In this document: positions 19,557 to 29,941 of the stretch, piece by piece
How the letters are laid out: each line of letters opens with the position of its first letter
How positions within the stretch are numbered: the stretch's first letter is position 1
NCBI RefSeq assembly: GCF_018143015.1
Contig: NC_054758.1
Location: 21,606,501 to 21,670,500, forward strand
DNA from: Lytechinus variegatus
Lineage: Eukaryota > Echinodermata > Echinoidea > Temnopleuroida > Toxopneustidae
Direction of reading: 5' to 3'
Length of the DNA stretch: 64,000 nt
Program-made: the position numbers and the translations under genes
Notes under the pieces: model-generated
Told to the model about the DNA's origin: nothing
What the model saw: only the letters and a program-made list of their open reading frames with translations
Database searches by the model: none

Positions 19557-21672
19557 CACAGGGGTATAGGGGTACTCGCAGTGATGTAAACTTATATAGT
19601 TATAGTTGGATACTCTGCACTATTGGATACATTTACATTTTTGCCCGTTGTTGTTACTCAGTCATTACTAAAAAGATTATGTGGTCCAAGACACTCCACG
19701 TTTGCCTTTTAAAATTCATATTCTTTTTTTTCAATTCAATTTATTCAATTCCATTCAATAAAAACACAAAATACAAAAAATAGCTTGTAACAAAGCAATT
19801 AAAGATACATAAACAAAAAATGAAATTTGGGAGACTTTAAAGGACTGAAAGGTCTTGACGAGGCAGACCCCGAATGCCATTTTGGTAATACATACATTGA
19901 CATGGGTTAAAATGATGACATGAAAAAAAATATCCGGATTCTCGAACATACCACGTATGGGATATTGAAAACAAAGTGTTTCATGAACATTTGGGGGGGA
20001 TCAAATTATGTATTTTCATATTTTGACTAAAATAAGTGTTTTACGTTGTGACACGAGGGAAATGTAATGCGCGTATGCATTGCGTAATGAAACATTGAAT
20101 GTTTTTTTTTCATCTGAAAATGTACTTATCACACAATGTGCGCATAACGACGAGTTAAACACGATAATTAACTCGTCTGGGAGCTGGCTGACGTATTTTT
20201 GTCACTTCTGACACAGTCTCTAAGGTTTGCTTTCTAGCCTAACCAACCCGTTGTATTTCGACGCCATATGTACGAACGAAGAAGCCAATGACATGAATGA
20301 TGTCAACATTTCAAATTTACAACTTTCATGAAGACAAGACTGGCCTCGATTTGATATATTTTTGACATGTTCACATCCAGTATTGTTACGGGCCTCGCCA
20401 AAGATTTACTGCAAGAAAATGGCGCGCAGGAGACTGACGTAAATCCTTGCGTCGCGGTTATTGTTAAGTTGGGGGGGATGATCTGTTGTTCCATCCCCAC
20501 TTGAATAGCTTGACCTCATGGATTTACGCAGGATGTCTAAAAGCTATTATTTTGACAATGGTCAAAGCATCATAGAGGCATAATCAAACTAAAAGTTAAA
20601 GCAGCAAAGTCACCACCTGAGGATGTCCAATATCTTAAAAATGAGGGGGTTTTTTTTCCTAGCTCTTTTCGAAATGACCCAGCGTAAGACCCACTGTGGC
20701 CATTTCAGTGTTGCAGTATTCCGGCTCATATATTTTTTTTTTACCTCGGGCTTTGCACAAAAGGACCTGATTCTTACTTTCAACGTGAGTCAACTTCTCA
20801 TTTATATATCATTCTTTGAGATTCCTTCTCACTTATGTAAATAATTTTATTAGATGACTATTGTTATAAAACACGATCATCTGTATGATATGGAAAAAAG
20901 AATGATTATATCCAAACGTATTTGTCACCAGTCACAAAACTTGGTAAACATTGTAAATCCAAATAGTTTGCAAAATTGGATTCCGTTTTTATTACACAAC
21001 TTTGTTGTCATATTTCCAACCATGTATAGCTTATAAACATTAAGGCTTACCTTACGAAGACATACAAAAAATATTTGACATTTCAGGACATTTGAATCAA
21101 ACGAAAGGGCGGAAATTTGAGTCACAAATAAGTCTGTAAGAGATGTCATCGCTTAAAGAGTTACAACTGTTTTTTTAAATATAATCTTTCATAACATACT
21201 GTATGTAATGAAATTAATGTTTGATATAAAACAATTTAATTAGGATAAACGTTATTTAGATAAGCACCCACGTAGTATACGAGCTGTGATATCTTTGACA
21301 ACTCTAGAACTATTGCTCAATAAAATTTAGACTCCTCCTGCCTCTCTTTAGATTGTATCAGACACATTTCGATTATTGTGATAGTAAAAATAATCATTCC
21401 ATACTCCCAAATTAGTTTTAATGAAGGCCCGGTCAATACATGGTGGGCATGGCTGCAGAAAAATAAAATCACAATGTGTTAAAGAAATATAAAATTGCGT
21501 TTCCTTAATAAAAAAAATACAAAGGTTGATCTAAAAGCCTTGCATGATCAGGTCCTGGCAAGTGGTCAGGAAACTTGCGAATCAACGGCGATTTTCATTT
21601 TAATGAAATAAAAGAAGAAACATTTAGACCTACAGTAGATATCGAACAGCTTAATACCTTGGTCAAATTTTA
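19557..21672. other. Intergenic stretch, no supported gene
   Basis: This lies between the TIGAR-like and relaxin-like genes. An A/T-rich CAATT repeat is at about 19730-19790. A somewhat GC-richer open stretch at about 20325-20510 was examined and not called. No repeat family was matched. Confidence 0.5.
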
Positions 21673-21789
21673 TCTACGGCGGCCGTACGGCGAGTCGATA
21701 ACAGCCGTTTTATTCAAACCACCTATTTGTAGCTGGTTAAAAAATGTTAAAACGGCTGTTTTCGACTCGCCGTACGGCCGCCGTAGAGC
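21673..21789. mobile_element. Short fold-back MITE (family I)
   Basis: The arms of about 38 bp, starting CTACGGCGGCCGTACGGCG, are inverted with one or two mismatches around a 40-base centre. A half copy with ATACGGCGGCCGCACG lies at 41474-41515. Confidence 0.85.
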
Positions 21790-22153
21790 AAATGTGACCA
21801 AGCTATTAGTTATTATCTTGCATAAACACAATGTTAATTCCGAAGAATGCACAATGTGCTCTTAAATCATATTTGAATGACAATAACATTGACTATACAT
21901 ATCAAAATGATTTCAATTGCACTAACAAAAAATAAAAACGTATTCTACAGTCTATTCCTGTGTGTGCATTCAACAACTTTCCTCTACCCGAAAAGAGACA
22001 CCTTGTAAAATTATTTCATTATTATTCCATTAGGAAGTGAGAGGTGAGAAGTGTAATTAGAAAATGATATTTAACAAGGGAAGGGATTTTTCTTCTTTTT
22101 CGCTGCTGTCCTTTTAGAGCCAAGTAAAATGTCTTTTCAAGCGTTTGTCCACA

Positions 22154-22335
22154 TCAGCAAACCGATGCAAGTTCTTGAGACGTACAGCCGGTCACACAGC
22201 AATGGCGACCCATCGGGGTGTTTGGACGAGCGAAAAGCGATCGCCTATACCGTGGAGCAAAAATGATATCGGATAGACTTGGACGCAGCCGTTCCTCTGC
22301 TTGTCCTGCGAGGTCGTACCATTCAAAGGGTGTGT
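22154..22335 (-). CDS. Relaxin-like precursor, exon with C-peptide end and A chain
   Basis: After the acceptor ATTACTGTTTGCAG, two bases complete a codon, then TPFEWYDLAGQAEERLRP, the cleavage site RYRR and the A chain, ending in cysteine and TGA at 22156-22154. The longer open frame over the same bases (22428-22192) is in another frame and is a shadow. Ending at the last A-chain cysteine is typical of the family. Confidence 0.9.
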
Positions 22336-25026
22336 CTGCAAACAGTAATTAATAACAAAACGGATGTTGCTTAAGTCAACCAAGAATGAAAAAAATATAC
22401 AGATTATAAATGAATTTAATGATGACATATAAAAGTATCCTTTAAATATTTATTTCGATGCCCCTTCCTCCAGAATTTCTAGTTGAAATAATATTTTGTT
22501 TAAACTTACAAGTAAACACAATTATAGTGGATATGTATTAGTTATGGAGCACACTTAAATACCCGGGAGAGGCTTTAAGTTTGGGTTGATGCATCAATTT
22601 CCTTTCTCCTTTGAGTACCTTTTTTTTTATTAGTCCATTAAGATTTTTTTTGGCCCGTGATAATTTTTCACTATACCAATTATATTAATTTTTTTCACTC
22701 TGATCATGAGTCTTTTTTTTTTTTGGGGGGGGGGTAAAATAAACTTCTAGCCCCCCCCCCCGGATACCTAATGTTTGTCCCTTAGGTTTGTAAGAAATGA
22801 GATTAAGATAAAATATATATTTAAACAAAATAAAACGTTCATTTATTTTTTTTCACTCTATAATGAGCACCTTCACTGGCAGAAAATGTTAGACAGGGGT
22901 GGAGGATGTAATCGCAAGGGACCTCATTAGAATGTTGATATGTTGTTTAAATTTGCACTTTGATATTTCGTATAAAAATAATGATGTACTTCGATTCCAA
23001 CATATCCTTGTCATTTGGATTGTTAGTTAAAAGTAGGATGTGGGAAGATTAAAAATAGTCTATGAGATGGATGGGGGTGGCAGTTTATCAAAGAAAAGTT
23101 CGTATGGTAAAAATGTAATGGTAGGTCGTATGGCTCCGCCTAGAGGAGGAAAGTATGGGAAGAGAAAGTTTGCATACATACTGACTCCTTTTACCGTGCT
23201 ACATATACATGCATACATTCTTAAAGGTCAAGTCCACCGTTCCCTAGAGAAATGCTGATTTAAATAAATAGAAAAAAAACTAGCATAACATTGAAAATTT
23301 CATCAAAATCGGATGTAAGATAGGAAAGTTATGACATTTCAAACTTTCGCTTATTTAACACAAAACAGTGATATGCGTAACTCAGTGACGCATTCTTTAT
23401 TTTATATTGTTTGAATTATACAATGTTTAATTTTTACAGAGATGACAGTAAGGACCAACTTGACTGAACCATATGATATTAAACAATGCTAATTCCACAT
23501 GTTCAAAGAGGAATAATCGTTGTTTCTCTTGACAAAGAGGAGAAAATTCCAATATTTCATATTTCAGATGATAAAATACAAAAAGAAAACATTGAGTGGA
23601 TGAGGTCATCAGTCTCCTTATTTGCATACCGACCAGGATGTGCATACTGTTTTTTGAAATTTAGAGAAACTTTAAAATGTCATAACTTTCTTATTTTACA
23701 TCCGATTTTGATGAAATTTTCAGTGCTACATGCATGCTAATTGGATTTTTCTCTTATTATTCTAATCAACTTTTGTAGGGGTGGACTTGACCTTTAAGAA
23801 ACTGTTTACACTTCAGGTTATTTAACATGCCTAATGGAATATCCAATCATTATTATCTATGGCATTCGTTCGTAATTTTCCTCGTAAGGGAATCATTTCC
23901 AACAAGTCATTTTTCTGTGTGTGCTGTTCATGATCCTCTCACCAAAGATATTTATGTTACCTTCAGTCTTTTCGTATTTTGTTCGTATAATAATATGTAC
24001 GTGTATGAGAAGTGGAAAACCAATAACGCCCCTTTGTTGTTTAATTTATCATGTTGTAGAATTTTACACACCCCGAGCTTGTAAATGTTACCCAAATCAG
24101 TTATCAGGAGAGACCTGCGGGTCACGGTGATTCAGTTCGCTTTTCGCCTGCCAGGTTCTGGTGATACCAAAAGAATAATATATTAATAATTTTAGCCAGT
24201 GACGCTATTTATTTGATTATAGAAAGGGGAAAGAAATGAAAGAGACCTGTAGCCAATAAAAATATGTCGCTTAGACATGTTAGATGAATGATCTTATTAT
24301 CTATGATAAAAATTATTCGCAAATGCGGGATCTTTAGGGAGAAAAACAAAAATCTGACCATAATGTCTTCAAGTTTTCTTCATACCATTTATTTTTTTAA
24401 GGAATTCAACATGTTCAAACTAACAGGTAAAAACCCAGATTGTGAGCATTCAGAATAATGCATCTATTCTATGATCAGTGCAGTGACCTTAGTCATAACA
24501 TAGAGACCGCTTCCTGACCGACCGATGATATGTCATTGATAATAACGTAATAGCTTTGACCGGTCTGGAGTCGGTTTCTTTGGTGTGACTATAACCGGCA
24601 CCGATTCCTAACCGATCGATGATATGGCATTGGTAATAACGTAATAGCTTTAATCGGTCTGTCCAGTCGGTTTCGTTGGTGGGACTGTGGTATATGCATG
24701 AGGTCAATGTGTAAGAGTGTGACAATCAAAGGTGTTTATCAATTGGTGTATCCCATGCGGTTGCTATGGCAACTTCACAAACCTTGTACTTGACCATATC
24801 CGGTGTCACGTGCTAAATATCTGTCAGCCAATGGTATATCACTGATGGTGCCTGGATCGGAACGTTTGCTGGCCCGTGAGCAGTGGTTGTAGACAGCCCT
24901 GGCGAACTCAAGACCACACAGCCTGACGCGGGTGAGGTGCTGCCCCTCGGCCGGGGCTGCTCCGATGAGAATGAGGACGGTTGTGACTGCTGCAGCTGCT
25001 GCGACGAGATTGGTCGTGTGAGACAT
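22154..25026 (-). CDS. Relaxin-like gonad-stimulating-peptide-type prohormone, two coding exons
   Basis: Joining 25026-24783 and 22335-22154 gives 426 nt and a 141-residue secreted precursor. Residues 1 to about 28 are a signal peptide (alanine/valine-rich core). The B chain has C37 and C49 (LCGLEFARAVYNHC), and KR at 54-55 is a likely processing site. The C peptide ends in a furin-type RYRR (110-113). The A chain (114-141) carries CCVTGCTSQELASVC. There are exactly six cysteines: B chain C-x11-C and A chain CC-x3-C-x8-C, the insulin/relaxin superfamily pattern. The intron falls in the C peptide in phase 1, the family's conserved position. The A-chain end GCTSQELASVC resembles starfish RGP (GCTPSELSVVC). 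RGP triggers gamete release in starfish. In the B chain only the second arginine of the relaxin RxxxRxxI motif is present. Another insulin-like class (gonadulin, ILP) is possible but less like it. Confidence 0.9.
23221..23797. mobile_element. TTAA fold-back element, sea urchin type (copy 2)
   Basis: It starts TTAAAGGTCAAGTCCACC and ends GGTGGACTTGACCTTTAA (one base differs in the arm). Inner arms repeat CATCAAAATCGGATGTAA in inverse. It is 577 bp and sits in the relaxin-like intron. Confidence 0.9.
24490..24690. repeat. Family C palindromic units (two)
   Basis: Two units with CGATGATATGTCATTG, TAATAACGTAATAGCTTTGA and CGGTCTGGAGTCGGTTTC. The first unit has lost most of its left arm. Confidence 0.75.
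24782..24784 (-). promoter_or_regulatory. Splice donor deciding the C-peptide junction
   Basis: CAAG|GTTTGTG on the minus strand. It yields a GAC (Asp) codon across the junction with the exon at 22335 and keeps the frame open through the A chain. Confidence 0.75.
24783..25026 (-). CDS. Relaxin-like precursor, exon with signal peptide and B chain
   Basis: The ATG at 25026 follows an acceptor at 25043 (TTTCTCTGTCTTTCCAG) and 16 non-coding bases. The exon encodes residues 1-81 plus one base and ends CAAG|GTTTGTG. The chosen donor gives phase 1, matching exon 2. A weaker donor 12 bases upstream (ATG|GTCAAG) has the same phase and would remove four residues. GC content is higher than in the surroundings. 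Confidence 0.9.
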
Positions 25027-25401
25027 GGCTGATTTGGTGAAACTGGAAAGACAGAGAAAGGAAAAAATAATGCTGACTGATTTTGGATTACTTTCACATG
25101 AAAAAGCACATAATAACCATCAAATCTTAAGTTTCTTTCACTTGAGATGGCACTACTAAAAGATTGCAGGAACTGTTCAAGAATACAAGGCAAAGCTGCA
25201 TGTACATGTATTAGCTATTAAAACACCCAGATGAGAACAATCTTTTTAACTGAGATTTTTCACTGCGATATGGCCAACTTAACATGCTTAAGGTTAACAA
25301 ATCTGGGGGAAGAGATTGAATACCTGGTCTGAACTTTACGATGTTCCTTGCCCTAAACCATAAAGTTTGAAGATCCCTATTTCTTCAGCGGACGTACATA
25401 C

Positions 25402-25480
25402 CTGTGAACTGTTAAGGAAAGGCCCATTGTTCTGTGAAATGATTGTCGTTCGCAGTCACCCACTCACACACCGCACATTC
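25402..25480 (-). other. 5' UTR exon of the relaxin-like gene (start uncertain)
   Basis: A perfect donor, CACAG|GTATGTACG, ends at 25402 on the minus strand and pairs with the strong acceptor at 25043, giving a 359-bp intron in the 5' leader. The upstream limit is arbitrary because no clear TATA box or initiator was found. Between here and 25610 lies the likely core promoter, with a GTGTATACC segment at about 25550. Confidence 0.6.
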
Positions 25481-25608
25481 GCACCTTACGTAAGTCTCCC
25501 ACCGACCATAACCCGACACACTCAATGACACGTGCTCGTACACACTCAGGTATACACACCCACTGACACTGTGGGTGAGGTTGAATGATATCTAAATAAG
25601 ATGTAAAC

Positions 25609-25928
25609 ACATTGGCCCGTATTCTGAAGTCAGGTTTAACTTAAGCTCAGGTTTAAAGTTGTGGTTTATGTATGGGAAGCCAAAAGTATCATTTTTTTTA
25701 AGAAGTTGTATTTTTCTAATGTTTACTGTGCTTTTTCCTGATTCATCGATGGTGAAGACAATCTTCTATTTATACTTCCTAGACAATTATGAATGATTTG
25801 AGAGCCAAATGAGCTGAAGTATGTTATCTCTACTGTTAGTGATTTATGTAACAATTGGCTTGCCATACTTAAACCACAACTTTAAACCTGAGTTTAAGTT
25901 AAACCCGACTTCAGAATACGGGCCAATG
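25609..25928. mobile_element. Fold-back MITE (family H) upstream of the relaxin-like gene
   Basis: The ends ACATTGGCCCGTATTCTGAA and TTCAGAATACGGGCCAATGT are exact inverses, and the arms extend about 75 bases (AGGTTTAACTTAAGCTCAGG against its inverse) around an AT-rich centre. The element is 320 bp and starts about 200 bp upstream of the 5' leader donor. Confidence 0.88.
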
Positions 25929-26231
25929 TCTCGAATTCAGATTTACCCCTTTTGCAGTGTTGCTCAACGCGTTTATTGTCACAAATACCATGTTCAGCCC
26001 AGCCATTATCCCGTATCGAAATTTTGTTAAGGAATAAATAGTATTCATGCCAGGCCCTCCCATTATATTTACCAAACCTGGGTCGACGTGCGGCTCATTA
26101 TGGATGTGTTTCTTGCTGATAGAAACGATGTGACTTGAATTCGAATGCACGACTCACTAACTCACTAATTGAAAGGCGTGGATCACGAGAAATATTGTAT
26201 GTCATGCCCCCACGACTCTCTGGTTCTGGAT

Positions 26232-26428
26232 CTTTCACAACATATATCAGGGGCCGCGGAGCCGGGGGGGGGGGGGGGCTGGGGAGGCTTCAGCCCCTAC
26301 TTTTTTTTCCAAAACCGTGTACAAAAACGTAAAATTATGATTGTGATTTTTAGCATGGTCAGCCCCCCCCCCACACTTTTGGCTCATCCCCCCCCCCCCC
26401 GTTTGAAAACCGTTTCGCGGCCCCTGTA
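26232..26428. repeat. G/C-tract fold-back (short type)
   Basis: GGGGCCGCGGAGCC then a G run on the left is matched by a C run, TTTGAAAACCG and CGCGGCCCC on the right. The interior has CCCCTACTTTTTTTTCC and GGTCAGCC, shared with the copies at 44352-44475 and 63353-63515. Confidence 0.8.
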
Positions 26429-28689
26429 TATTATATATTCATTTTTAAAACCTAATTTGTTTTACTTTTTAAAGAACCAAACGAAAAATAATTATTGACA
26501 AACAAATACATCTCAAAAATAATAATAAAAAATAATAGATCGATAGGGCCTATATATGAGCACTATAGTAATAAGTTGATGTAAATTGCTCTATTTGTAA
26601 GCTGAAATGTCAAAAGTTCCGTAAGAAGTATGGCAGAGCCCCCCCCCCCCCCCTCCTTCCGAAGAATATTTATCAGTCTTGCGTTTTAAAATCATATTCC
26701 AACTAAGTTGGCGCGATTTTGTCCCACCTTAATTCAATAATGTAAGCAACCATTTTTTTCTCTAAACAAAACTTTTAGTCTATACTCTCATCCTTACAAA
26801 TCTCCAAGGAGTAATAAATAATGCATGCAAATAATAGCAAATAATACATACAGTTAAATTGAAATCGGCTTCACATTTTACAGTGGCGTCAGTCTTGGCG
26901 TAAAAAACCCCGCCTATTCCATGAATAATCAGTAGGGTCTATGCTATCAATCTTATAAACCCACTGGCAAAGAAAATCAAATCGATGATTGATTTGCATT
27001 TTTCACTAAATAATAATCGAGGGAACAGAAGAAAATACATGGGGTCGGAAATCACACATTCTTAACCCCTTGGTTGTTTAGTACATCAAGTCGTCTGTTT
27101 GCGAAATGTCTTCTTTGTAGCCAGACGTACAGAATAATTTGAAAGAGATGAAAGGCAAAAACCCCTGAAGCTGAGGGGGTGATACGTACTACTTCGTTTC
27201 TGATTGTCAACAGTGCTAATTTATATGATGGAGTACTTTGCTTTTGTTTGAGCTTGTAAGCACCTGCACGAGTCATTTAAGACAAGAGGAGGTTATGGAT
27301 GATATTCATTTGCGACGGTTCCTAGCGGTTTCCTGACGCAGACGGGGGCGTGTGGGACTACTGGTCGATCCTGATGAAGAGGTCGCAATTGGAACAACTT
27401 TTAATGAACACATCTGCCAGAATTCGAGGCTCCTGACCTAAATAAAGTGGACAGGTTTATATTTCCGGCCGAAAATGAATTGTAAATGTGTTTACGATCG
27501 GATTTCATCGCAGATTGATCAAAATTAGGCGATCATAATAATCCAATAATTGCTCAGAGGGTCGTATAGATCACTCATTCGTAATATATATTGCTTGCAG
27601 AGACATGGTTGAGGACACAACACGTGATTAATTTGGGGATTGATGGTTGGTTAAGAAATCAGGAAAGGTGAACAATCATTAAAAATGATTTTCTTGCCAG
27701 TGAGGGCGCTAGAAGTTGGAGGGTAGAAAAATAATTATGGTTTTTTAAATTCATTTAGAGAAAAATGAAATATAGGAGGCCAAAAAGAGAGATTATTCCG
27801 AAAAGGTTATTTGGATTTATGAGTACACAACTATTGGGTGTCTGAACTGGTTTGTACTCGCAATTATCAAAGTATAATTTTAATTGTAGAACATACCCAT
27901 CTCTTTTTTTATGAACTTCCATGATAGCTTTCTGGTATGGATCATACGAGTTGCAAAAATATCTAGTTCAATAGGTATCAATTATGAAATATTCTAATGA
28001 GAGAAATGGCATCACCCTACATAGCTAAAAAATCCCCATGTTATATAAGTCATTTATATTTCATTATACCCATAAGATAGTTGGCCCACCTGTCAAGTAA
28101 ATTAACAATTAGGATATGTCACAATTTGCAGCTCTTGTGTATTTTGTAAACATTTTTTTATGCACTGGTCTCGGATGAAATGCCAAAGGTGATTTACCTC
28201 CTGAATCCCATGCAGACATTTCACTCAAAGACCCTATATTTATCCATGATATACTCATATCAACGAAAGCATTAGTTGTCTGATATTTTACATTTGTAAA
28301 ATAATTATTGATTGATTTACCAAATATAAAACACGGCCATAAATATTTGACAGCTATACGTCATCGTTTGGCACGAAAATGTGCTCGTGTCTTGCTCTTC
28401 AAAATAGCACATAACTTACATGACACAGTGGTGTGTATCAATAATAGATATATTCGTTTTTAGGCCCATAAGTAATTAAGACACAATGGCGACGGGCAAA
28501 TCTACAGTTGTTTAATGCGAAGAAAAATATATATGATCTGATCATTGAGAGGTGTTGAAAGTCGAGGAGTGTTTGACGATAGAACTGGCTGGTTATCGAT
28601 CGGAGCGATCGATAATTTAGCAAATAAAAAAGGTGATGATGATTATGATTCATGGGGTGCGTGAACTTAACAAACTGCTGCGACAGTCA
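26429..28689. other. Intergenic, no supported gene
   Basis: A C13 run is at about 26640-26652. A perfect 9-bp palindromic stem (TATCGATCG/CGATCGATA) is at 28594-28614. No exon-like segment or matched repeat family was identified in about 2.2 kb. Confidence 0.5.
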
Positions 28690-28748
28690 ATTCAACGAAA
28701 CTAACTCACAAGTGACAGATGATTCATGCCATTGGAAATAACGTAATA

Positions 28749-29111
28749 CACTCTTCAGTATATAGGTGGGCAAAAATGCCCATCTTTTAACCAACCCTGG
28801 GCAACACACTGTCCACACAACTATTGGTTAACATCTGTCCAAATCGGGTACACTCTAAAAAATGAAGTGCTAATTCAGCTCTTAAAGAGCGTGTATAGTG
28901 ACTGCACTTCGGAGTGCTGATTTTAGACAAATCAGCACTCCGAAGTGCAGTCACCATACACGCTCTTTAAGACCTGAATTACCACTTTATTTTTTAGAGT
29001 GTAATTAAAACTAATGATTGGGCAATTAATTTGCTCAATTATTGGATAATAATTGCTGAGAATATAGATATTTTTTTTTACCAACTTACATTTAACACAG
29101 TGGACAGTGTG
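28749..29111. mobile_element. Fold-back MITE (family A), copy 2, inserted in family C and itself interrupted
   Basis: The left end CACTCTTCAG and right end GACAGTGTG are flanked by TA on both sides (28747-28748 and 29112-29113). Internal blocks match the copies at 5177 and 43180. It is interrupted by the element at 28851-29001. Confidence 0.88.
28851..29001. mobile_element. Near-perfect palindromic MITE (family B), innermost of nest
   Basis: The element is 151 bp, with arms of about 73 bp differing at only a few positions around a 5-7 base centre. The ends are CACTCTAAAAAAT and ATTTTTTAGAGTG, with TA at each flank (28849-28850 and 29002-29003). It has no coding capacity; its short ends and TA target suggest a Tc1/mariner-type source, as inference. 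Confidence 0.9.
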
Positions 29112-29511
29112 TAGCTTTGATCGGTCTGGAATCGGTTTCGCTGATTTGACTGTAACCGAAACCGACTCCAAACCGACCGATGATATGTCATTGGAAATAA
29201 CGTAATAGCTCTGATCGGTCTGGAGTCGGTTTCGTTGGTGTGACTGTAACCGAAACCGACGAACTGACCGATGATATGTCATTGATAATAACATAATATA
29301 TTTGATCGGTCTGGAATCGGTTTCGTTGGTGTGACTGTAACCGAAACCGACGTACCGACCGATGATATGTCATTGGAAATAACGTAATAGCTCTGATCGG
29401 TCGGCAGTCAGTTTCGTTGGTGTGACTGTAAAATAACAGTCGAGATATCTGACATGTTCAAGTGAGTGCTCTTATTATAGAGTCATGCCAAAATGATAAT
29501 TTAGTATCTGG

Positions 29512-29698
29512 TATTTTCCCGGTTCAGTGGTTAGAGTATTGGACCCACAATCACAAGGTTGTGAGTTCGAATCCTCTTACTACCAACGTCTCCACTTTGA
29601 TAAAAAGGCCCGAGATTATTATGTCGTCTCTAAGGTCAGCCATTATGACTGATTAACCTAGACGTATAATGTGTCCTAGGTAACTGGTTATACCATTA
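29512..29698 (+). repeat. tRNA-derived SINE, family 4
   Basis: The head has CAGTGGTTAGAGTATTGG and the B-box-like GAGTTCGAATCC. The body contains AAAAAGGCCCGAGATTATT and CCTAGGTAACTGG. The 3' end abuts the TA of the next MITE. Confidence 0.7.
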
Positions 29699-29700
29699 TA

Positions 29701-29939
29701 CACAGCAAAAACTGTAATGTTAACCGGTGTACATAGAGGACCACACCAGTTATTTTACACCGGTGTTAAATTGGTGGTGTTAGTTTTACACCTATAGGTG
29801 TTATTACAACACCTTTGGTTGTTACATTTACACTCTTTGGTGTGATTTTCAATCTTTAGGGTGTAATTTTAACACCTAAGGGTGTGGTCCTCTATTAACA
29901 CCAAATGGTGTCAGTTTTAACACCATAGTTTTTACGGTG
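29701..29939. mobile_element. TA-inserted fold-back MITE (family D), copy 2
   Basis: The element is 239 bp, with ends CACAGCAAAAACTGTAATG and ACCATAGTTTTTACGGTG flanked by TA at 29699-29700 and 29940-29941. The arms carry ATAGAGGACCACACC and its inverse. Confidence 0.9.
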
Positions 29940-29941
29940 TA

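Larger units (their letters stand above)
22336..24782 (-). other. Intron within the C peptide of the relaxin-like gene
   Basis: This 2.45-kb intron holds G and C runs near 22725-22760, a TTAA fold-back (23221-23797) and family C units (24490-24690). No other exon is seen in it. Confidence 0.8.
28690..29445. repeat. Family C array carrying nested MITEs
   Basis: About four palindromic units (GAAACCGACTCCAAACCGACC, TATGTCATTGGAAATAACG, CGGTCTGGAGTCGGTTTCG). The first unit is split at its centre (ACGTAATA|GCTTTGATCGG) by the family A element at 28749-29111. Units are more alike here than in the array at 3565. Confidence 0.85.

Noticed and set aside
20325-20510. GC-richer plus-strand open stretch (SIVTGLAKDLLQENGAQE) after an acceptor-like CACATCCAG
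   Set aside because: There is no clear donor, no partner exon and no confident family match.
22140-22200. Minus-strand LHRFADVDKRLKRHF reading suggesting a THAP-type zinc finger
   Set aside because: It is in a different frame from the MGRHCC segment and needs a frameshift. The relaxin A-chain frame explains the same bases with a stop at the final cysteine and consistent splicing.
24813-25193. 126-codon minus-strand frame overlapping the hormone exon
   Set aside because: It is out of frame with the signal peptide and B chain and has no motif; it is a shadow.
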